Part shown: positions 24,361 to 34,559 of the stretch, piece after piece
Numbering within the stretch: position 1 is the stretch's first letter
How the letters are laid out: the number at the start of each line of letters is the position of its first letter
Assembly (NCBI GenBank): GCA_958510875.1
Contig: OY294067.1
Location: 263,722,180 to 263,786,179 of the forward strand
Length of the DNA stretch: 64,000 bases
Direction: 5' to 3'
Source of the DNA: Endomychus coccineus
Lineage: Eukaryota; Arthropoda; Insecta; Coleoptera; Endomychidae
Program-made: the position numbers and the translations under genes
The notes under the pieces: model-generated
The model's input: the letters and a program-made list of their open reading frames with translations, nothing else
Told to the model about the DNA's origin: nothing
Database searches by the model: none

Positions 24361-24636
24361 AAATATTTTTCATATTTTTCTTTTCTTTTATATTTTTATC
24401 ATGGACACCTTGTAGGTCAAATCAGTATATTGTAATCAAAAGAAAACAAAACCCCTGAACCACATTCACAGCTTGAGCACGTCAATATTTTTTCAGAATA
24501 TTGCAGTTGATATGCAACATAATTTAATTCGTTCTCAATTAAGCAATTTAAAAATTCACTTCGGGAGTTTGGGCAATATAGATGTCGTTTGCAAAAGTCA
24601 AAGGAGATGATAATGCAGAAAATTTCATCAGGAATA

Positions 24637-25731
24637 GAATAGGATAGAATAGAATAGAATAATGTATTCATGCTATATACCCAGTATTGGCTTACATTCG
24701 TGAAGACAAAATAGAGAAAAAATTCAAACGATGATGATTATGAAGAATAAAAACTTAATCAGAACTGAAAACTCAAATATTCCTTGTAAGTGTAAAAACA
24801 ATTTTTAATAACCCTTGAAAATTGGCGAATGGGAGCTCTCTAATCAGTAGTGGTAGTTTATTGAAAAAAGTTCGACTTCAGTAATTAACACTATTTCTGT
24901 TACGTTTTATGCGGTGATAATTAATATGTAAATTATATTTCGCTCTAATGTTGACACAGTGCATATCACATCGAGTAGACTATTCGTTAGTATGCGTTTT
25001 AATATATATTAGACAACGTTGAATGTAAATGCAAGAGAGAGACATAACTTTTGGATCCTTAAAGACATGCTTACATTCTTGTCGGTAAGGCAGGTTCTAA
25101 TTGCTTTACGCTGATCTTGGCAACATGAGACATACTTCCTGCGTGACCCCAAACTAAGATGCCATAACTACTTTTCGAGTGTATCACACCAAAATTAGTT
25201 GTGAGCATTACATTAACAGATTTTGTTTAAGTTTCTTAGCACGTAAATTCCTTTAGCAACTGACGAAGCAACTTGATCACAATGTTTCCTCCCAGTTAAT
25301 CTTTTATCTGATAGTAATCCAAGAAATGATATAAATTCCGATATTTGTCTCAAGGAAAAATAGAAGGTCACAGTTTTTTCCTCATTAATATTCTATTTAT
25401 TATGTGTAAGTCAGTTGAGTAAATCATTTCGACTCTCCATGAGTGAATTTTGTAAATCAACTAAGTCTGTATTAACCCTTGATGCGGTTGTAACATCTAC
25501 GTATGAGATTACTTTGCCTTCAGGAACTTGTAATGGTATCATTAATATATATTGAAAAGAGCACAGCTCCAGGTTGGTACCCTTGAGGTACCCCTGAGGT
25601 AACCGGAAACATAGATGAGTTAGTAGAATGCATATAGACAACTTGCATTCTGCCAGATAAATGATATCGTATCAAAGACAATGATGTTTCAGAAAATGTA
25701 TTACTATTCAGTTTAGACATCAGAATATCAT
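24637..25731 (-). pseudogene. CR1-like LINE, RT C-terminal part and 3' tail (right part at 27,376-27,615)
   Basis: From the insertion point at 25,732 the minus strand reads 'NDILMSKLNSNTFSETSLSL', then the RT box 'VTSGVPQGYQPGAVLFSIYI' (motif B). A frame change gives 'ISYVDVTTASRVNTDL', the remains of the YADDT region. Further left come 'GVIHSKSSYGILVWGHAGSM' and 'VFKDLKVMSLSCIYIQ', typical of the LINE C-terminus. The 3' end at about 24,637-24,661 is a short tandem repeat (TATTC on the minus strand), the kind of 3' end seen in CR1-like elements that lack poly-A. Multiple frameshifts. Confidence 0.85.
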
Positions 25732-25743
25732 TAGAAACACAAT
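25732..25743. repeat. Left 12-bp target-site duplication of the PLE pair
   Basis: TAGAAACACAAT, repeated exactly at 27,376-27,387. In the host LINE (minus strand) it lies in the codons for CVSN of the RT motif AFDCVSNDIL, and removing the PLE plus one copy restores that frame. Confidence 0.9.
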
Positions 25744-25825
25744 AATATAAAGATTCTTGACCCAGTATGAATTTATATAAAAATTCTCGGGAAATAGGTC
25801 ACAATAACACTCTGTTTTAAATTTT

Positions 25826-25869
25826 CGTCTTTACGTACGTTTCGGTCTCACGACCTTCATCAGAAGACT
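25826..25869 (-). ncRNA. Hammerhead-ribozyme-like motif (left PLE copy)
   Basis: On the minus strand: GTCTT, core CTGATGA, an unpaired A, stem II GGTC/GACC with loop GTGA, GAAA, palindrome ACGTACGT, A, then AAGAC. Stem I (GTCTT with AAGAC) pairs perfectly over five bases. Same geometry as the right copy at 27,283-27,327. Confidence 0.75.
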
Positions 25870-26242
25870 TATTATGTAAAAAGGGGTTAATTAAAACTAA
25901 TTAGCACAAGCGTCCATATCGCACAATTTTCAATCAAAAAGCCCACGCCGTCGAAACGAACAGAACCACGAACAATCGAAAATTGTATCGTTAATATTAA
26001 AGTATAATTTTTTGTAACAAGAATCCACTGTTCAGTAAAATTCTCATAATGTACAAACGCATATTGCTATGGTCTCAAAGCAACTGAAGTTCGAAGCTAT
26101 TTGTTGATATTTACTCGAAACCAGATGTAGATTTATGACGTACTTGAAAAGGTTTTAGACCTGCATTGGAATTTACTTTAAGCGTTCTTCCTGAAATATA
26201 CTTTCAACATTATAAAGACGCATGTAGGAATTTGCAAGAGTT

Positions 26243-26674
26243 TTAATTAATCAAGTTAGTATAAATCTCTCTCAATCCCTGAATATCATTCCTATGGTTC
26301 ACAGAATTGGAATCTCGTTTTATGTGAATCATCTCCAGGATAGATCTTTTATAATAATTGGTTTCTTTAGTTAAAATATTAACATTTTTGTAATCAAACT
26401 GATGGTTATAATCAAAGCAGTGTTTAGCAAGGGCGGTGAAATTTTCTAAGTTATTATTTCTTGTGCTATACTTATGGCCGTACATTCTTCTTTGTAAATA
26501 TTGTTTAGAGATTCCAGTATAAGTTCCATCACAATCTAAACAATTCAATTTATATACTGTGTGGGTTTGTTTATCTTTAGGTATTACAGGTTTTAGATTT
26601 GAGAAATATTTCCCAACACAGTTAGTAGGTTTATGCGCAACATTTATATCGTACTTTTTCAAACATATCTTCAT
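26243..26674 (-). pseudogene. PLE GIY-YIG endonuclease C-terminus (left copy)
   Basis: A 143-codon open frame: 'NVAHKPTNCVGKYFSNLKPV', 'HTVYKLNCLDCDGTYTGISK', 'KHCFDYNHQFDYKN' and 'ETNYYKRSILEMIHIKRD'. It includes the YKL-C-C-YTG start of the nuclease domain with both Cys residues, plus the upstream linker. In the family the domain nicks target DNA. The best-preserved PLE frame in the window, but it lacks the RT and is therefore a fragment. It shares its centre with the opposite-strand copy at 26,750. Confidence 0.9.
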
Positions 26675-26749
26675 TTTTCTGAGGTCTCCGGAATGTATGG
26701 TAAAGTTATATAATTGTCTGTATTACCTATTATGTTATTTTTATATGAA

Positions 26750-26963
26750 GAACCATCAGTTTGATTACAAAAATGTTAATATTTTAACTAAAGAAACCAA
26801 TTATTATAAAAGATCTATCCTGGAGATGATTCACATAAAACGGGATTCCAATTCTGTGAACCATAGGAATGATATTCAGGGATTGAGTAAGATTTATACT
26901 AACTTAATTAAAACTCTTGCAAATTCCTACATGCGTCTTTATAATGTTAAAAGTATATTTTAG
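26750..26963 (+). pseudogene. PLE endonuclease C-terminus (right, inverted copy)
   Basis: From 'NHQFDYKNVNILTKETNYYK' to 'YTNLIK', nearly identical to the distal half of 26,243-26,674 but on the other strand. The upstream part of the 134-codon frame (26,559-26,745) is reverse-strand PLE plus spacer, not real protein. Confidence 0.85.
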
Positions 26964-27282
26964 GAAGAACGCTTAAAGTAAATTCCAATGCAGGTCTAAA
27001 ACCTTTTCAAGTACGTCATAAATTACATCTGGTTTCGAGTAAATATCAACAAATAGCTTCGAACTTCAGTTGCTTTGAGACCATGGCAATATGCGTTTGT
27101 ATATTACGAGAATTTTACTGAACAGTGGATTCTTGTTACAAAAAATTATACTTTAATATTAACGATACAATTTTCGATTATTCGTGGTTCTGTTCGTTTC
27201 GACGGCGTGGGCTTTTTGATTGAAAATTGTGCGATATGGACGCTTGTGCTAATTAGTTTTAATTAACCCCTTTTTACATAAT

Positions 27283-27327
27283 AAGTCTTCTGATGAAGGT
27301 CGTGAGACCGAAACGTACGTAAAGACG
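27283..27327 (+). ncRNA. Hammerhead-ribozyme-like motif (right PLE copy)
   Basis: GTCTT-CTGATGA-A, GGTC/GACC closing a GTGA loop, GAAA, ACGTACGT, A, AAGAC. Stem I is five perfect pairs and stem II four. The zero-loop palindromic stem III would favour dimer pairing, as reported for PLE hammerheads. Confidence 0.75.
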
Positions 27328-27375
27328 AAAATTGAAAACAGAGTGTTATTGTGACCTATTTCCCGAGAATTTTTA

Positions 27376-27387
27376 TAGAAACACAAT
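27376..27387. repeat. Right 12-bp target-site duplication of the PLE pair
   Basis: TAGAAACACAAT, identical to 25,732-25,743. Confidence 0.9.
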
Positions 27388-27615
27388 CAAATGCTTTTCT
27401 GAGGTCACAGAAAATTGAGACAAAATGCTCACCGTTATCGAATGCTTCACACAAATTGCTTCCGTCAGTTTCAAAAGAGCAGATGTTGTGGATTTGTTTT
27501 TTCGAAACCCAAATTGTGCTTCCGTGAAATTATTATCCTCGGAGTGATTAATAATTTGACAGAAAGTTATATTGCTAGAAACATCCTTACTGAACTGAAT
27601 TTACTAAACTAGATA
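27376..27615 (-). pseudogene. CR1-like LINE, RT palm N-terminal part
   Basis: Upstream part of the LINE that resumes at 25,731. The minus strand gives 'EDNNFTEAQFGFRKNKSTTS' then 'ALLKLTEAI'. After a frameshift it reads 'CEAFDNGEHFVSIFCDLRKA' and 'FDCVSN', which is RT motif A with its catalytic Asp. It joins directly to NDILMSKL on the far side of the PLE. Truncated at about 27,615. Confidence 0.85.
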
Positions 27616-27619
27616 GTTA

Positions 27620-28400
27620 TGTAAGGAATCAAACTATATCTATATATATATATACTTCTCGACAAAGAGGAGTATAGGATAGGGAGGAAGAGTAAGAGGA
27701 TCCTGGAATAATCTGAAATACTCTCGTAACACGATCGACAAACTTGCAAACAAGTTGTCACGATATAGTACTCCCGTCACATTTTTATGCTGGGCACGGA
27801 TTGGAAAGAACTTCTCGTTTCTTTGTAAATTCTATTTGTTTGCCCTAGTTTGAAATACCCTTCGATTATTTACCCCATTTCACTATTCACGTTTCAAGTT
27901 GTTCACCTTGTTTATCAAACAATTGTAGTGGTAAATATTCGGAAAGGTTTCTAGAACGATATCTACCGATGTCAATGTCATGAGCCTTGCATATTCTAAC
28001 TGTACTGTTTATTCGTTCAACAAGAAAACTTCTCTCATGACAAGGTTTTCTTTCTCAGTTACTGATAATGTGAACATGGTATTATTTGCTTCACAAATTC
28101 CCTAGGAATACACTCAATAATGACGATTCCAACGATTCTCTAATATTCAGCATGGCTCCAGCAAGAACTGAGGTATGTGATTGAAATATTATTCACTCGA
28201 AATAAAAAGTGCTTTATATTCTAAAGTGATTACTGAATGATTGACAAAATTCAGGTTAATTCAAAGGGTGCCGCAGAAAACATTGATTGATATTCAAACA
28301 CATATCTATCGAAAACGATATCATTGGATATCGGATCTATCGATTTCGAATTTTCTCTGCTTATTAATTTATCTGATTAACTCAGGATTAATGAAATTAT
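27620..28400. other. Unassigned noncoding stretch
   Basis: Contains a short (TA)n run near 27,640 and an imperfect hairpin beside it ('ctcgacaaagagg'). No gene is supported. Confidence 0.45.
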
Positions 28401-28404
28401 ATTT

Positions 28405-28835
28405 TCTTCTATACTATTATGTTCTAAAAACATCGTGTTAGCCAGCGGTGGAATGTTGGTACAAGAGATGGACATTAGAATTTTCTTGAAAATTCAGGGG
28501 TTATAGGTATAGGGAAAGACCTCACTAGGCAAGAGTTCCACAGCTTCGCCGCTCTATAGATAAATGAAGTCTGGTAGGAAGAAGTTCTCGAGCTTGACAA
28601 TGAAAGGGTGACTAGCTTGAGATCGCCTAGTCCGCCTATCTGGGATCTCTCATGGTGGGATAACAGACCAGATTTCTAATGAACATTGACCATGGAACTT
28701 ATCTATAGAAAAGGGAGAAATCGCCTACGATATTCCAGAGAGGTCGACGAATTCGTAAGAGTGACATCATCAATCAGAAGAATAGCTCTCTTTTAGATAA
28801 AATGCAAGAGCTTCAGCATATGTTTGTGAGTCAAA
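28405..28835 (-). pseudogene. LINE family J, C-terminus and 3' end (continues at 30,178)
   Basis: Minus-strand sequence encoding 'DSIQKRAILLIDDVTLTNSS' and 'TSLEYRRR', followed by a 3' region matching the other family J ends. The match to the copy at 45,042-46,155 stops near 28,835 and resumes at 30,178, showing an insertion of about 1.34 kb. Confidence 0.75.
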
Positions 28836-28844
28836 CTGCAAAAA

Positions 28845-29350
28845 TGTCAATAGTACTTCTTGAATGGAGAAACCATATCGATTTTCTATCAAAAAAAGCA
28901 AAAAAAATCATGTATAAATTTCATTCCCTCAGGAGCATACTAAATAAGAAAAACCTATTGACTATTCATAACAGTCTGGTTGTATCAATCTTATCTTACG
29001 GTATGAATGTGGGCTCTGCATATGATTACTCCTTGAAACCATTACAAATTATACAAAATGATGTCATTAGAATCATTTTTCAGATTCCTGCTAGGACAAA
29101 CATTAAACCTATATTTATACTAGAATCATTACTAAATATCAAAAGTCTGCATATGTTCTCAGTAACCCAGTCAATACATAAACAAAATAATACTGCAAGA
29201 ATGAATCATCCCTATACAACTGTAGTATAGAAATATTCCATCCCTATACGAGATTACCTAAAATCCCTCAATTACAGAATACAACCTTATTTCTATTATT
29301 AAATGTATGTAATCCATCTGTTTATAAATTCATAGGCGATACACAAACAA
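28845..29350 (+). pseudogene. CR1-like LINE C-terminus inserted in family J
   Basis: The frame 28,802-29,230 encodes 'LLEWRNHIDFLSKKAKKIMY', 'KFHSLRSILNKKNLLTIHNS', 'LVVSILSYGMNVGSAYDYSL' and 'LQIIQNDVIRIIFQIP'. This is the conserved post-RT region of LINEs (W.NHI..L..K....Y.LR... I.NSLV.SIL.YG). The first ~16 codons belong to the antisense family J. It is a different family from J. The frame stops at 29,230; coding resemblance resumes at 29,787 after an LTR-like block. Confidence 0.8.
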
Positions 29351-29351
29351 T

Positions 29352-29788
29352 GTGTTAAGTGTTACGATTACCTTTCAATAACATAAACATATTGTTTAGT
29401 ATAAGCTACACAACAAGGGACCCTGACATCCGAGCGTGGGAACCTTGAGTCAAGGTATTATTGATAGATCGATATAAATACTAAGATTAGATTAACTAAA
29501 TCATTCGGATTCATATTCATATTCGTAAATTATTATTGACTGTATTATTATTGATTGTATCAGTATCATTGTTATTGTGTGGAGCGAGACATTAAGTCAT
29601 CATGACGTCGAGCTCTAAGCTCAGTAAAATGCAACCCTTTTATAAGTGAGTGTATATATTCCTATGCCCCCAAAAGGACCACCGATCAGCTTATGACAAA
29701 CCGTCCCCAGTCATTAAGAGCTGATCCCCACAAGAGCCATGCATAATAAGGAATATAAATACCAACAGTTTAATAAAACTGTTTGTTA
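29352..29788. mobile_element. LTR-like insertion (possible solo LTR)
   Basis: About 435 bp that interrupts the LINE C-terminus between 'HPYTT...' and 'KDFIGIRLYNSLPVKL'. It starts TGTGTTAAG, has a TATAAATA-like box near 29,473 and an A/T-rich end 'cagtttaataaaactgttt'. Clear TG...CA ends and a target duplication were not found, so the class is uncertain. Confidence 0.35.
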
Positions 29789-30175
29789 GAAAAGAAAAGA
29801 CTTTATTGGTATAAGATTGTACAATTCACTACCTGTCAAATTAAAGAGCGCTACTAAAACACAATTTAAAATTCAGATTAAATTATATATTGTTCAAAAT
29901 TACAATTCATTAAGCTCATTACTCAAATAAAACCCGACATCATTCCACCATATTTTTGTTTTGTATTCTGTATTTCATCTTCTATCTTTCAACCTAGATT
30001 TTATTCACATAATATGTACATCTACTACGATTGAAAACAAGACATATCTAAAAAGTTTTAGTATAGAATCAAATGATGGCACAGCACGAGATTTTCTCAA
30101 GTGACGTAGACATACATGTAAAAATTATGAATGTAATTGGAAAAATAATTCGAAATAAACTTGAAATAAACTTTA
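29787..30175 (+). pseudogene. CR1-like LINE, last coding segment and 3' tail
   Basis: In frame to a stop at 29,929: 'KRKDFIGIRLYNSLPVKLKS' then 'ATKTQFKIQIKLYI', the usual final block of this LINE type (IG..LYN.LP..LK). The 3' region ends near 30,175 with a repeat-like tail 'gaaataaacttgaaataaac', after which family J resumes. It completes the 28,845-29,350 fragment. Confidence 0.75.
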
Positions 30176-30177
30176 GG

Positions 30178-31470
30178 GCAGGTCGAATCTGTGCTTTGTA
30201 GATTTTAAGGAGCTTCTGGGATGTAAAGTAACTCTTGGCAAGGAATATAAAACCAAGTTCTTATGCAGCGGTTTTCGCAATAAACCTTACATGATCATCC
30301 CATGAGAGGGTACTGTTGGCGACGATTCCGAGCACGTATACGCAAGACTTCGTAGGAATTGTTGTACTTGACATCATCATATTAGGGATTGTGGGATCCG
30401 CTTTCCTCGAGAAGATGCAAGCTTGAGTTTTGGTTGCATTAAATCAGATCCCCATCTCAAAAGCATTATCAGATCACAATTAATTGCGTCAACCTGTCTC
30501 TTTCTCACTCTTAGGGCCTCATTGGATGGTATAGGAGCTTTGGATGAGAGAGGGGTGGGGAAGAGTGACAGGTGGTCACTTCCAACAGATCGTTGAAATG
30601 CAAAAATTAAGTCGGTGTTAAGACAGATCCCCGTGGGACATCATCGTTGATAGCCATTGTATCAGAGCATACTCCGTCAACCACCACATGGTGTGATCTA
30701 TATCAGAGAAACTCGATAGTAAGTTGAGGTGATAAACCATATGACAGAAGTTTCCCGGCAAGGCTTTGGTGCCAGACTCGACCACATGCCTTGGAGATAT
30801 ACAATACTAGACCTAGAGATTTTATAGATCCCTGTCATATAGGTGTTACGTGAGCCAGCAGCTCTCCCGTTGATCGCTGCTGACGAAAGCCTTATTGACG
30901 GTCATTCAAGATTTTGGAGCTCTCTTGGTATTGGATGAAAACGATGCTGATTGCTTTCTTCATCACTTTAGAGATCACACATAATAGTGCAATGCAATTA
31001 TAAAGAAGGGTCTTCTTAGCTGTTTTTGGAATTGATTTGACTCCAGCTGTCTTCCAGCTGGAAGGAAACACACTAAGTTTGTATGAAAGAGTAAACAACC
31101 TGCAGAAAACTGGTGTCAATTCAGGTGCATATTCCTTGAGAATTGGTAAAGGAATTTTTACCAATTGCTTTGGCGATAATCCTAAGCGAACGGGTGCCAT
31201 TCGATAAGCTTTGATCTCATTTTGGCATCATATGCCTCTTTCGAAGTGTTTATTGTTTCATTGCAGATATTTCTGGCTTCAACATATTCTGTTCTGGTAT
31301 CCAAACAAGAGTTATCGTACCAACGACGGTAAGTATGCTGTTTGTGTCAAAGAGACGGCTCTAGAACAGATTTTATTAAACCATCGTTCACCCGATGACG
31401 GTGATTTGTTGGTATGTAAGTTTCCGTTCCTAGCCCGAGATCTCTCTGTTAGTTCACTCATATTATGCTA
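30178..31470 (-). pseudogene. LINE family J, RT and upstream region
   Basis: Minus strand. 'KQLVKIPLPILKEYAPELTP', 'FRLFTLSYKLSVFPSSWKTA' and 'GVKSIPKTAKKTLLYNC' (30,892-31,200) are the RT N-terminal block, and 'SKVMKKAISIVFIQYQESSK' is the next one. Further left, around 30,640-30,720, 'YRSHHVVVDGVCSDTMAIND' with a VPRGSV-type box is RT motif B. Sequence to 31,470 gives 'YDNSCLDTRTEYVEARN', typical of the linker between endonuclease and RT. The longest family J copy here, but it has no intact frame, and it was split by the LINE at 28,845-30,175. Confidence 0.8.
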
Positions 31471-31474
31471 ATAT

Positions 31475-32950
31475 ATCCTGACATAACGTAACGGTTGGAG
31501 GCGCGGAAAGACGTGAAATAATACTCTATTTCAGCGAAAGTTTATTTGAATTGACAGGACTATCTATGATATGGAATGGTCGGTCACCGACATTATGTCA
31601 CTGTCAGTCACTATAAACTATAAAGCGGATGCAGTTTGAATATTGATATTATCACGAACGTGATCCTTTTTCACCAATTATTCAATCAATTATTAGCAGT
31701 CTTAATTTTTTCTTCATTATTGTAAATCTTTCAAATATTTTATTTCAATGTATCATCTGATTACAGAACTTTCTTTCCGTTTCCTGTCAGTCGGTGTTAA
31801 TTTGAATCTCATATATTTTTATATTGCAAATAATGAATAAAGATGGGATATCAGCATCATTTTCATTATTCTGCCGGACATGTTCAATATCGTGTGAATT
31901 TTAAATTACAAGATTTCATCAATAAAGACTATATAAGCGATCGCCTGAGGAAAAGTAGACTTTCGAACTTCATTCACACTCGAGTGTGAACACCTCGATC
32001 TGAATTATGAAAATAACTATTTTCAAACTATTTATCATTATGTTTGATTAATTAATTGATGTATTACCAAATTTGCTCTACTTGATCTCATTAGGTTCAT
32101 TCTCAATCAACAATTTATACTAAAATAATTTAAAAATTATCTTGTATGATATTGTAATTTATTTTTTCTTTTTCAAATACATTTTTTTAGTTTTAATTTT
32201 ACTACAATGTTTCTCTCAAATCACATTAAACCCATATCTAACAAGGATCCTCAGGGCTCTCTCGCCTCCAAACCAATCTACATTCAGAATAATTCAGCTG
32301 TATCAAACATTTGGCGCGTGGCAATATTGCTAATTAGTATTAGTATAACACACTAACTATCAGCGGAATATAATTCAGAGATACAAAAATAATTTTCACT
32401 TGCTCCTTCCCAACAAACTTGAACCAAGAATTGGATATAGTTACTGTTATAACCATCAACAATAAATTTGAGCCCGAAATTAAATCAAAATTGATCAATA
32501 GAAAAGGTGAATCAAAATTAATTAATAGAAAAGAACAGAAGCAGACACTTATCCCTTCATAAAAAGTTATAATTTGAAGAATCTTCATCTTGCGAGACCG
32601 AGTAGTAATATATTTTAGAACTTTTCGACTTAATAAAAGAGGTTCTTCTCTCTGTAACCTTATTTTAGTTCATTTTCCTCAAGATTAGAGGGAATTATAT
32701 TCTGCATTTTCATAGTAAAATTTTAAAATTAAATACCCTAGAATCGATAGCAATTGGTAGAGATAGTGTTTTATGATAAAAGTTTTTGCAATTCTTATAG
32801 ACCTTTGAGAATAACAATATGAGATTAGGTCTAATTTTTTAAAGGGTTTCACTACACCGTTTTTCAAATATATCTAGTCAAAAAAACCACATTTCAACAT
32901 GAAAGCTTATGAGGATGTGGTTAAATCTTCAAATTAGAAAAAACGGCTAA
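31475..32950. other. Unassigned noncoding stretch
   Basis: A/T-rich, without coding or repeat signatures I can support. Confidence 0.45.
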
Positions 32951-32956
32951 ACACCA

Positions 32957-33140
32957 TGTTCTGTTATTGAGTATTGCGTTTATTAGGTTCTTTAACCATA
33001 CTTCGGTTTAATGTTTTATTCTTTATTTAATACACACTGATTACATTTATAGAGAGCAACTTCTATTTACATGACTACTCACTGCCATCTTCCTATGTTA
33101 CTCATGCGGCGTTGCCACATTAACTTATACTCACAGAACA
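32957..33140 (-). mobile_element. Gypsy-type 3' LTR (184 bp)
   Basis: On the minus strand the block begins TGTTCTGTGAG, right after a polypurine tract, and ends CAATAACAGAACA, so the ends are the inverted pair TGTTCTG/CAGAACA. Inside are TATAAA (about 33,050) and AATAAA-type signals (about 33,015-33,030), in promoter-then-polyadenylation order. The pol tail lies immediately upstream. The 5' LTR is not in view. Confidence 0.8.
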
Positions 33141-33150
33141 TCCTCCCCTT
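33141..33150 (-). other. Polypurine tract of the gypsy-type element
   Basis: AAGGGGAGGA on the minus strand, directly against the LTR start; the plus-strand primer site used in reverse transcription of LTR elements. Confidence 0.8.
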
Positions 33151-33181
33151 AAACAAATTAACAAAAGATGAACATAATGTT

Positions 33182-33493
33182 TTAAGAGAGGACGTAGTCT
33201 TTCAAATAGCTTGGTTTTCTACAGTCTCTTATGGATCTTTTACAAACTATAGGAGATTCGCGCACAAAAGAACGATCACTATAACTTTTTCTAGGGACCA
33301 TTTCCGCACTTAAGTCTGATGTTATGTTTTCTTTACACTCATCATCACCATTCTCTTGCACTTTACAATTTTCATTATTACAACTAGATAGTTCTTGAGA
33401 ATTCACATTAGTTTGTACAATGTCTGTGTTCGATGGAGATTGAAGTGTTGGAGTAACATTTGATTGTTTATAATAGGGTGCAGGAATCTTCAA
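33182..33493 (-). pseudogene. Gypsy-type pol polyprotein C-terminal tail
   Basis: A 103-codon open frame ending 'KRSIRDCRKPSYLKDYVLS' and stop, 31 bp before the polypurine tract. A low-complexity, Ser/Asn-rich tail ending in R-S-R-KPPxYLKDY-type sequence is typical of the end of gypsy-family pol, after the integrase. Integrase, RT and protease are absent: homology ends near 33,495, where different sequence begins. Element orientation minus. Confidence 0.7.
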
Positions 33494-33499
33494 ACTCGC

Positions 33500-34190
33500 A
33501 AGTTTGAGCGAGTCCCACTAATTATTTCTATTGAAAAGTAGCTTACAATTTTCAATTTATAAATTTTGTTAACTGTAATTAACTTTTAAAAACACGAAAA
33601 GTCTACAACAACTATACGATTATAATTTTTACATATGTTTATGTATACAACTTCAGCCGGCAATATTTATAGCGTTGCCAGACCTTCGCTCTCAACTTTC
33701 GCTTGCTTTTTCATATTTCCCCCGCTAACAATACCGAACCTCCTTGAAAATAGTGGCAATAACCATCTAAATGATCAATTAGGTTTGTATTACAGCTTGT
33801 TTTTCTATGTTTTGATAACAAAATATTTTCACCGTAAACCGCTCACCTATACCTCTCATTTTAATTTTCCCAATCACCAATTCCAAGTATATAACCTTCT
33901 TTATGTTCTGCAAATCCTAACTGCATCCCCATTTGTTGTTGGGGGTACTTAAGATCCCATTTATCAATGAATTTTTGTATCATTCTGAAGATTACACATA
34001 GCTTCCATTTTAGAATTTTTGAAGTTTTTATAATTGGATAAGAATACATATCAAATTGTGAATTGGTAACATCTTTGTAAAAAGGGTTTAGCACAGGTTA
34101 TTTCCAATATTTAACATCTTCGTCGGTGGTGTGTAATGTCTCTGTAAATATATTTCAAGCTTTCTCCACTTAAAACACAATTAAAATCAT
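33500..34190. other. Mostly unassigned; possible small LTR at 33,567-33,730
   Basis: On the minus strand 33,730-33,567 runs from TGTTAGCGGGGGAAATATG to CAGTTAACA and has TATAAATATT in the middle, which looks like a short LTR of copia type. No matching flanking duplication was found. The frame at 33,861-34,094 (minus) has no signature. Confidence 0.3.
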
Positions 34191-34194
34191 AATA

Positions 34195-34500
34195 ATTAAG
34201 GCTGGAAACTAAATTTGCTGGAATATTTGGAAATTTACAAACACAAAAGCAAACCCTACTTCTTAATGATCAACCACAGGCCTGATTTATTCACCATTAT
34301 TTAAAGCTATGTAATGTACTTATTTATATCAAGAATTATTATTATACGGTTATACTTTGTTATCAACAATTAGAATGTGATAATCCACCATGTAATTCTA
34401 CAGTAATAATCCTCTTAGTTCTGGTAGGACCGACCACAGTAATCCTTTGCTACATCCGATAAGAATTTATAGTTGAAGTTATGTATAATAATTATATTTG
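34195..34500 (+). mobile_element. PLE remnant, distal end
   Basis: Aligns with 15,290-15,560: 'ctggaaactaaatttgctgg', 'atttattcaccattattt', 'ccaccatgtaattc', 'gaccgaccacag' and 'tagttgaagttatgta' follow in the same order. The coding part (KGSKLNLLE in the other copy) is already degraded. 5'-truncated. Confidence 0.65.
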
Positions 34501-34559
34501 AATACCGTCTGTAACTCGAGTAACTGCAGTTACAAATAAAAGTTATATCAATATAGTAT

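Larger units (their letters stand above)
25744..27375. mobile_element. PLE head-to-head inverted pair inserted in a CR1-like LINE
   Basis: Two 5'-truncated PLE copies face away from each other. The left copy is on the minus strand, with its 3' end at 25,744. The right copy is on the plus strand, with its 3' end at 27,375. The matching arms are 25,776-26,404 and 26,749-27,375 (about 628 bp) and differ at only a few per cent of positions. The left copy extends about 270 bp further in coding sequence and has a 32-bp extension beyond the shared 3' end (25,744-25,775). The whole is bracketed by a 12-bp direct repeat. Penelope elements are known for inverted or tandem partial copies and for a short extension of about this size at one end; this example fits. 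Confidence 0.9.

Noticed and set aside
26559..26963. 134-codon frame with apparent novel N-terminus
   Set aside because: Its first half is antisense PLE plus spacer; only the part from 26,750 is true PLE coding.
33567..33730. Possible copia-type solo LTR (TGTTAGCG...GTTAACA)
   Set aside because: Kept only as a low-confidence note: termini are imperfect and the flanking bases (aattt and atacc) are not a duplication.
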